This document shows positions 7,592 to 11,714 of a stretch of DNA of 11,714 nt, piece by piece. The translations under genes were made by a program, and so were the position numbers. The stretch covers positions 1-11,714 of the forward strand of contig JBHEMK010000155.1 of NCBI GenBank assembly GCA_046262635.1, given 5' to 3'. Origin of the DNA: JBHEMK01 sp046262635 (GTDB lineage: Bacteria; Actinomycetota; Thermoleophilia; Gaiellales; Gaiellaceae). The notes beneath the pieces are model-generated. The model had not been told where the DNA came from. It did not search any database and worked only from the letters and a program-made list of their open reading frames with translations. The stretch's first letter is position 1. Each line of letters begins with the position of its first letter.

Positions 7592-7626
7592 GTGACCGGC
7601 CTCCTTTCGTCGGGAACGGGGGAACC

Positions 7627-8751
7627 TTAGCCCCCACAGCACCAGCCCGCAAGCGCCGGAAACGAGTTGGAGCCGAAGGCGTCTGAGACGTTCGCCACCG
7701 CAGTGGCGCGCCCGCCGCTCGGGCGGAGGAAGAGCCACTGGTCAGCGGTTGGCCAGCCGACGAGCAGCCAGTGCCCGTCGGGGGACCATGCCAGCCGGTC
7801 GATCGCGCCCGGGCCGTTGAAGAGGACGCGGCCGTCGTGCACGAGCGAGACGGTGGTCTGGGCGCCGTCCTGGCGGAGCTCGGCGAGGGCGCGCGTGCGC
7901 GGGCGGAAGGCTGCCGCGACGGCCCGGCTGCCGGCCGGCGGGCGCTCGCGAAGGAGTTGACGGCCGGCGAGGTCGAGGACGCGGAGCAGGTGGGGCGAGA
8001 GGACGACCAGGCGCATCCCGTCGCTCGACCAGGCCAGCTGCGTCGGCCGCTCGGGCGAGGGCCGCGACCAGCGGCGTGTGCCCGTGTCGGCTGCCGCGAG
8101 CCGCACGGCTCCGTCGCCGGCGACGTAGGCGACGGCGTGGTCGGGCCCCGGCAACCAGGCGGGGCGGACCGGCGCAACGCCCGCGGCCAGCAGCCGGTCA
8201 CGCGTCCCGTCGCCGTTGACGACGCGGAGCTCGGTTCCGGCCAGGTAGGCGATCCGGTAGCCGTCCGGCCCGTTCCAACTGGGTAGCCGGACGGCCTGCG
8301 GCCGGGTCACGGTCCAGCGGACGGTGCCCCTGGGATCGAGCGCGAGCAGGTCGTGGCCCCGGACGGCGGCGACGTAGAGTCCGTGCGGCGACCAGGTCGG
8401 GTCCCGGTAGGGGCCAAGACGGCGCTTCGAGCCGTCGGCCTCGACCACCCACGCCCCGCTCGGGGCGTCGACGAGCAGTCGTCCAGGAGCGGGGAGGGAG
8501 GAGAGCTCGGCCCGCGGCCGCGCTGCCGCGCCGGGGGCGAGCGCGTGCCGGACCGAGCCGAGGACGGCGAGGCCGGGGGGGCTCAGCGTCGCGGCCGCGA
8601 CGGAAAGTCCGGCCGCCAGCGCAAGCAGGAGCCGGCGTCGGGAACGGCGGGCCGGGAGACGCTCGCGCTCCTCGTAGGCTGTCCGGACAACTGCCCACGC
8701 GCGCTCCTCGGCCTCGGCTGCGCCCGGCACCTGGATCCGCCCGAGCCTCAT
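7627..8751 (-). CDS. Membrane-anchored WD40/TolB-like beta-propeller protein coupled to an ECF sigma factor
   Basis: This 374-aa protein has a short charged cytoplasmic part (1-40), one membrane helix (about 41-60), a linker with SPPG and Pro/Ala, and an outside domain of repeated beta-propeller blades. Blade-like motifs include DPTWSPHGLYVAAV (117-130), QLAWSSDGMRLVV (238-250) and RLAWSPDGHWLLVG (319-332). It ends GWCCGG, with adjacent Cys371 and Cys372. ATG 8751 is preceded by GGGAGGAG and overlaps the sigma gene's stop codon as ATGA, so the two are translationally coupled. That position is where an ECF anti-sigma or sensor partner normally lies. I see no classical zinc anti-sigma (HX3CX2C) motif in the short cytoplasmic part, so the anti-sigma role is an inference. 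Confidence 0.8.
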   Translation of the reverse strand: MRLGRIQVPGAAEAEERAWAVVRTAYEERERLPARRSRRRLLLALAAGLSVAAATLSPPGLAVLGSVRHALAPGAAARPRAELSSLPAPGRLLVDAPSGAWVVEADGSKRRLGPYRDPTWSPHGLYVAAVRGHDLLALDPRGTVRWTVTRPQAVRLPSWNGPDGYRIAYLAGTELRVVNGDGTRDRLLAAGVAPVRPAWLPGPDHAVAYVAGDGAVRLAAADTGTRRWSRPSPERPTQLAWSSDGMRLVVLSPHLLRVLDLAGRQLLRERPPAGSRAVAAAFRPRTRALAELRQDGAQTTVSLVHDGRVLFNGPGAIDRLAWSPDGHWLLVGWPTADQWLFLRPSGGRATAVANVSDAFGSNSFPALAGWCCGG

Positions 8752-9293
8752 CGCGGCTCCTCCCGTAGGCGGCTCCCGAGCCGGTCGAGGCCGCGGCGAA
8801 TGCGTGAGTTGACGGTGCCGCGCGGCAGCTCGAGCAGCTCGGCGATCTCGCCCGGCGTGTACTCCAGCAGGTAGCGGAGGACGATCACCGCACGCTGCTC
8901 CGGGTCGAGCTCCACGAGTCCCGCCGCCAGCTCGGCTCCGTAACCCGAGTTCGCGTCTGCACGCGTGGCTGCGGTGAGTTCCGGAACGGCACCGACGGTG
9001 AGCTCGCGACGGAGCGAGCGGGCGCGCGCCCAGTCGATCGCGCGGTTGACGACGATCCGGTGCAGCCACGGGCCGAAGGGGCGTTGCCGGTCGAAGCGGT
9101 CGAGGGCTCGGACGGCGGCGAGGAAAGACTCCTGGGCGATGTCCTCGGCGGCCGCCGCGTCGTGGACGACCAGGTAGGCCGCGCGGTGGGCGGCCGGCCA
9201 GTGCCGGCGGAAGAGCTCTTCGAGGGCCGCGACCGAGCCGCGTTGGGCGTCACGGACGCAACGGCGCTCGCTCCTCGACGCGCGGTCGCGCAG
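8748..9293 (-). CDS. ECF-type RNA polymerase sigma factor (5' end uncertain)
   Basis: Alternative sigma factor directing RNA polymerase to a dedicated promoter set. Region 2 is clear (RGSVAALEELFRRHW, AAAAEDIAQESFLAAVRALD, RPFGPWLHRIVVNRAIDWAR). Region 4 follows after a short linker (LDPEQRAVIVLRYLLEYTPG, then EIAELLELPRGTVNSRIRRG). No SnoaL-like or other extra domain is present. The start is the problem: the conserved part begins near 9255, yet no ATG, GTG or TTG occurs in frame until GTG 9500, inside the neighbouring decayed gene. I use CTG 9293 (181 aa, normal ECF size), with GGAGGGG just upstream on the minus strand at a tight spacing. A rare CTG start, a lost start codon or a sequence error are all possible. 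The end overlaps the propeller gene. Confidence 0.82.
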   Translation of the reverse strand: MRDRASRSERRCVRDAQRGSVAALEELFRRHWPAAHRAAYLVVHDAAAAEDIAQESFLAAVRALDRFDRQRPFGPWLHRIVVNRAIDWARARSLRRELTVGAVPELTAATRADANSGYGAELAAGLVELDPEQRAVIVLRYLLEYTPGEIAELLELPRGTVNSRIRRGLDRLGSRLREEPR

Positions 9294-9403
9294 GAGCCCC
9301 TCCTCGAGCGAGGCGGCGCTAGCGACGGCGATGACCCTCCATCGGCCGGATTCTGACTCCCATCGCCTCTGTCTACGAGCGCCGGGGCCGCGGAGGTCCC
9401 GGG
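9294..9403 (-). promoter_or_regulatory. Presumed upstream region of the sigma operon
   Basis: These 110 bases lie between the MoaD-like remnant and the sigma factor and should hold the sigma operon's promoter. I find no convincing -35/-10 pair. Two ATGs (9363 and 9342 on the minus strand) open a frame that stops at once (MGVRIRPMEGHRRR, then TAG), in a different frame from sigma. Confidence 0.3.
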
Positions 9404-9618
9404 TCAGCCTCCGGCGACAGCCGCGATCACCCGCACCGTCTCGCCGCCCGCGAGTGTCGCAGCCCGCGAGTGTCGCCGCGCGCAGGTCCCGCTCGCGCAC
9501 GTCCGCCCACGGAGACGTTGACGAGCGGGCGCAGCGCCCCGGTCTCGTCGAAGAGCAGGTCGACGACCGGGAGCACTCGCAACGCCGCCTCCACCGCCGG
9601 CCCGTCGACGACATTGTT
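9404..9618 (-). pseudogene. Decayed MoaD/ThiS-like sulfur-carrier gene (C-terminal part)
   Basis: Read across three frames, this strand gives NNVVDGPAVEAALRVLP, VVDLLFDETGALRPLVNVSV, then GADVRERDLRAATLAGG and ETVRVIAAVAGG before TGA. The pattern (helix, LVNV strand, DVR, a late ETVRV strand and a C-terminal Gly-Gly) is that of MoaD/ThiS ubiquitin-like proteins, whose terminal Gly carries sulfur as a thiocarboxylate. The first strand and the start are missing: the sequence joins directly to the fragment at 9619-9805. Frame changes lie near 9504-9507 and at the tandem duplication 9446-9476; removing one 16-base unit restores ATLAGGETVRV. It is non-functional as read. Sequencing error could explain the small indels but less easily the duplication. 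Confidence 0.7.
9446..9476. repeat. 15-bp tandem repeat with 16-bp period
   Basis: GCCCGCGAGTGTCGC occurs at 9446-9460 and again at 9462-9476, separated by one base. The 16-base period shifts the MoaD-like reading frame by one. Deleting one unit restores a continuous ATLAGGETVRVIAAVAGG ending, so this looks like a recent slippage or duplication. Confidence 0.85.
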
Positions 9619-9805
9619 CGCGGTGCCTCGAGCAGGCCGTCGCCTGGATCGAGCAGTGCGTGGTCGACCTCGGAGCCGGGAAGCAGCGGTCCCTCCAGCC
9701 GGTTACCCTGACGAGGAACACTCCCTGCTTCGCCCCGAGGACGAGTGCCGAGTTTAACTTGACGGGAAGAGGCACACGGGCTGCGGCGTTGAGGTCGAGC
9801 GACAT
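9619..9805 (-). pseudogene. Truncated N-terminus of a BNR/exo-sialidase-like protein gene
   Basis: ATG 9805 opens MSLDLNAAARVPLPVKLNSA, then LVLGAKQGVFLVR. After a frame change near 9708 it continues GNRLEGPLLPGSEVDHALLD and PGDGLLEA. The GxxxGxF strand and the HxLxDPxDG motif recall the first blade of BNR/YVTN-type 'exo-sialidase-like' proteins, which normally run to several hundred residues. Here the similarity stops near 9620-9635 and MoaD-like sequence begins. The rest of the gene, and the start of moaD, seem to have been lost by a deletion. No Shine-Dalgarno site is evident. The family call is from memory of motif style and is moderate at best; that this is coding remnant rather than noise is firmer. 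Confidence 0.5.
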
Positions 9806-9824
9806 ACGAACACCCGGAGGATGA

Positions 9825-10231
9825 ATGGCCAACTTTGACGAAAAGGAGCGCAGTTTTCTCGCGGACGACCCGCTTGTGGGCACGGTGACAACCTTGCGCG
9901 CGGACGGCTCGCCCCACTCGACGGTCGTCTGGGTGGACGTGCTCGACGACGGCACGCCGTCGTTCACACCGCGACGGGCCGCGCGAAGCCGAAGCACCTG
10001 GAGCGCGATCCGCGCGTTTCGCTGATCTTGGTCGGCCTGGAGAACCCCTACCGGTCGATCGGGATCAGGGGGCGGACCGAGCTGGCGCCGGAGGGGGCGG
10101 ACGGGCAGATCGACAAGCTCGCCAAGAAATACCTCGGCAAGGACGAGTACCCGTGGCGAAACCCCGCGGAGCAGCGTCTGCTCGTGCGGATCACGCCGGA
10201 GTACGTCGAGCCGCACGGCTTCGACGGGTAG
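9825..10231 (+). pseudogene. PPOX/F420-type flavin- or deazaflavin-binding protein gene, broken by one missing base
   Basis: ATG 9825, four bases after GGAGG (9816-9820), reads MANFDEKERSFLADDPLVGT, then LRADGSPHSTVVWVDVLDDG, TPSF, and goes out of frame at 9966. The next frame carries TATGRAKPKHLERDPRVSLI, then LVGLENPYRSIGIRGR and ends VEPHGFDG, TAG 10231. Adding one base at 9966 gives SFNTATGRAKPKHL, the expected PPOX-fold motif, and a protein of about 135 aa, the usual size. This split-barrel family binds FMN or F420 and reduces small molecules; the substrate is not predictable. As given, translation stops at 10023-10025 after 66 codons. The gene lies head-to-head with the decayed minus-strand remnants and ends 18 bases from the convergent amine oxidase gene. 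Confidence 0.82.
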
Positions 10232-10249
10232 CGCTGGCTCTGGCTCGAG

Positions 10250-11714
10250 CTACTTGCCGGTGAGTGCGTGGAAGACCTCGAGGGCCGCTCTGTTGCCCTC
10301 GGAGGCTCCACCCTCCATGAAGCCCTGGAAGTTCTGCGAGCAGTGCTCGCCCGCGAAGTGGATCGCCCCCTGTGCCACACCCTCGTAGCCGCTGAAGGAG
10401 GTGTACTGGCCGACCTTCCAGTACGAGTAGGAGCAGAGCAGGTTCGGATCGCGGAAGGGTGTCGAGAGGGACGCGTTGCCGTTCCACTTGGCCGTGATCC
10501 CGGGAAAGACCGTCTCGAGCTGAGTCAGGAACGAGCGCGCGTAGGTCGCGACCTGTGGATCCTGCGTCGCGTTCGAGTATGGAGCCGCCGGCGCGAATGC
10601 TCCCGCGACGCTGCCGCCGCTGTAGTTGACCATGATCCCGGTCGTTCCCGCCTGGGCGCGCGTGACGTCCCAGGTGTTCTGGTAGCCGAGGTCGGTGTAC
10701 GAGTCGCCGTTTGAAATCCCCCAGGGACCGCTCGTGTTCCAGTAGCGGCTCGAGAACTGGAGCTGGAGCTTCGTGTTTCGACCCGCACCGAGCTGTGTGA
10801 TCGCGGTCTGCTTGAGCGCGTCGAAGCCGGCCTTCGCATAGTTGAGCTTGCGCAGCACGGGAAACGGCGTCGTCAGGATCACCTGGTCGGCGGTCACGGT
10901 CGTTGACCCGGAAGGCTCTGCGAACGACAGCTTGATCGTCCCGTCCCGGTTCGTCGCGATCGCGGTCAGCTGCCAGCCCGGCCGCACGTCCGGCAGGGTG
11001 GAAGCGATCGCCTCGGGGAGCTGCTGGTTTCCGCCCGCGATGTGGTAGCGCTCGTCGGAGACCCCGAAGATCTCGAACCCCTTCGGGCTCGGCTGGTAGG
11101 CGAGCAGGTAGAGGAGGTTGAGCGAGGACTGGTCGGTCGTGTCGGCCCCGTACTCCTCGTTGTAGGCGGCGTCGAGCAGCCGTCCGAAGGCGGAGCTGTG
11201 CCCGCCCGGCACGCGCGTGTCGATCCACTCGGAGACGCTGATGTGGTCGAGGTCGTAGCCGGCCTGCTTGTAGCTGTTCCAGAGGGTGGGATACCCCGCC
11301 GCGGTGAGGTCGTTCTTCGCGTTGTCCCGCACCGGGCCGAAATCCGTGTCGGCTTGGGCGGTCGAGTAGCGGCCGCCGAGGAACCAGTACGTCTCGGTCG
11401 AGCCGGCCGGCTCGGCGGCGAGGAGGTCGACGACGGGAAGGCTGAACCGCTTGGCGAGCGCGAGGATCGTCGTGTGGTTCGTATCGATCAGCTCGCCGCA
11501 GAACTCGCTGATCTGGCCGTTGGCGAAGTAGCCGCTTCGATCGCTGTGCATGCGCCCGCCGATCCGATCCGAGGCCTCGTAGACGGTCGAGGCGATCCCC
11601 TTGTCCTGCAACGTCAACGCCGCGTTCAGGCCCGCGATGCCGGCGCCGACAATCGCGACCCGCGGCGCGGTGCCTGCGGCGCGCGCGGGGCGCGCGAGCG
11701 CGGCGGGCCCGGCG
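10250..11714 (-). CDS. Flavin monoamine oxidase family protein (5' end outside window)
   Basis: FAD-dependent oxidase of the amine oxidase superfamily, which oxidises an amine or amino acid to an imine and makes hydrogen peroxide. Coding continues in frame to the window edge, giving 487 visible residues. A TTG at 11617 is not the start: the FAD-binding motif lies upstream (PRVAIVGAGIAGLNAAL, 11662-11612), followed by VYEASDRIGGRM. The visible N-terminus is Ala/Pro/Arg-rich (AGPAALARPARAAGTAP), like the region after an export signal, possibly Tat, since the cofactor binds before export; the signal itself is not seen. Near the C-terminus are SYWKVGQYTSFSG and the family's FAD site HFAGEHCSQNFQGFMEGGAS. 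The gene is otherwise intact to TAG at 10250-10252. The substrate cannot be assigned. Confidence 0.9.
   Translation of the reverse strand, partial: AGPAALARPARAAGTAPRVAIVGAGIAGLNAALTLQDKGIASTVYEASDRIGGRMHSDRSGYFANGQISEFCGELIDTNHTTILALAKRFSLPVVDLLAAEPAGSTETYWFLGGRYSTAQADTDFGPVRDNAKNDLTAAGYPTLWNSYKQAGYDLDHISVSEWIDTRVPGGHSSAFGRLLDAAYNEEYGADTTDQSSLNLLYLLAYQPSPKGFEIFGVSDERYHIAGGNQQLPEAIASTLPDVRPGWQLTAIATNRDGTIKLSFAEPSGSTTVTADQVILTTPFPVLRKLNYAKAGFDALKQTAITQLGAGRNTKLQLQFSSRYWNTSGPWGISNGDSYTDLGYQNTWDVTRAQAGTTGIMVNYSGGSVAGAFAPAAPYSNATQDPQVATYARSFLTQLETVFPGITAKWNGNASLSTPFRDPNLLCSYSYWKVGQYTSFSGYEGVAQGAIHFAGEHCSQNFQGFMEGGASEGNRAALEVFHALTGK

Noticed and set aside
7618..7635. GGGGG/CCCCC hairpin at the end of the propeller gene as a terminator
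   Set aside because: The stem is only five bases with an eight-base loop and no T-run; chance is likely in this GC range.
9331..9757. Plus-strand open frames over 9331-9757
   Set aside because: They are Arg/Ser/Pro-rich shadows opposite the decayed MoaD and exo-sialidase-like remnants, with no family motifs.
8748..9917. A single 389-aa protein including the sigma factor
   Set aside because: Its first half is out-of-frame sequence from the neighbouring remnant; only the part after about 9293 looks like a sigma factor.
1..11714. CRISPR arrays, tRNA/rRNA genes, transposases, integrases, attachment sites, toxin-antitoxin or defence genes
   Set aside because: I looked for repeat-spacer patterns, tRNA arms, terminal inverted repeats and characteristic motifs and saw none.

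Overview
This window is GC-rich bacterial chromosome. Long spurious open frames on the non-coding strand, GTG/TTG starts, 4-8 base gene overlaps, and an ECF sigma factor followed by a membrane-anchored beta-propeller protein with a ...GWCCGG tail suggest a high-GC actinobacterium. Thermoleophilia (Gaiellales/Solirubrobacterales-like) is my best guess. It rests on remembered protein style, not on a search.

Layout. (1) 53-5869, plus strand: a complete five-gene peptide/nickel-type ABC importer operon. It encodes a secreted family-5 solute-binding protein, two permeases and two ATPases. Every junction after the first gene overlaps, and the only gap, after the binding-protein gene, holds two stem-loops. 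(2) 5879-9293, minus strand: a convergent block that reads, in transcription order, ECF sigma factor, membrane-anchored propeller protein (ATGA overlap), a possible 14-codon leader ORF, a two-stem RNA structure, rsgA (a ribosome-assembly GTPase with a TTG start), and an unrecognised small lipoprotein. (3) 9294-10231: a decayed patch. On the minus strand lie a truncated N-terminus resembling BNR/exo-sialidase-like proteins and, joined to it, the C-terminal part of a MoaD/ThiS-like sulfur carrier ending ...VAGG. These are broken by several indels, one of them a 16-base-period tandem duplication. Head-to-head on the plus strand is a PPOX/F420-type flavin- or deazaflavin-binding protein gene broken by one missing base. 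(4) 10250-11714, minus strand: an exported-type flavin monoamine oxidase whose 5' end lies beyond the window.

How the parts work together. The ABC genes form one uptake system: the binding protein captures the ligand outside the cell, the permeases form the channel, and the ATPases drive transport. The sigma factor and propeller protein are probably a transcription switch and its membrane partner. rsgA acts in 30S subunit maturation and seems to have its own leader. The decayed patch either shows real gene loss or marks a stretch of poor sequence. The missing standard start codon of the sigma gene next to it fits either view. I see no CRISPR, tRNA, rRNA, transposase or integrase.
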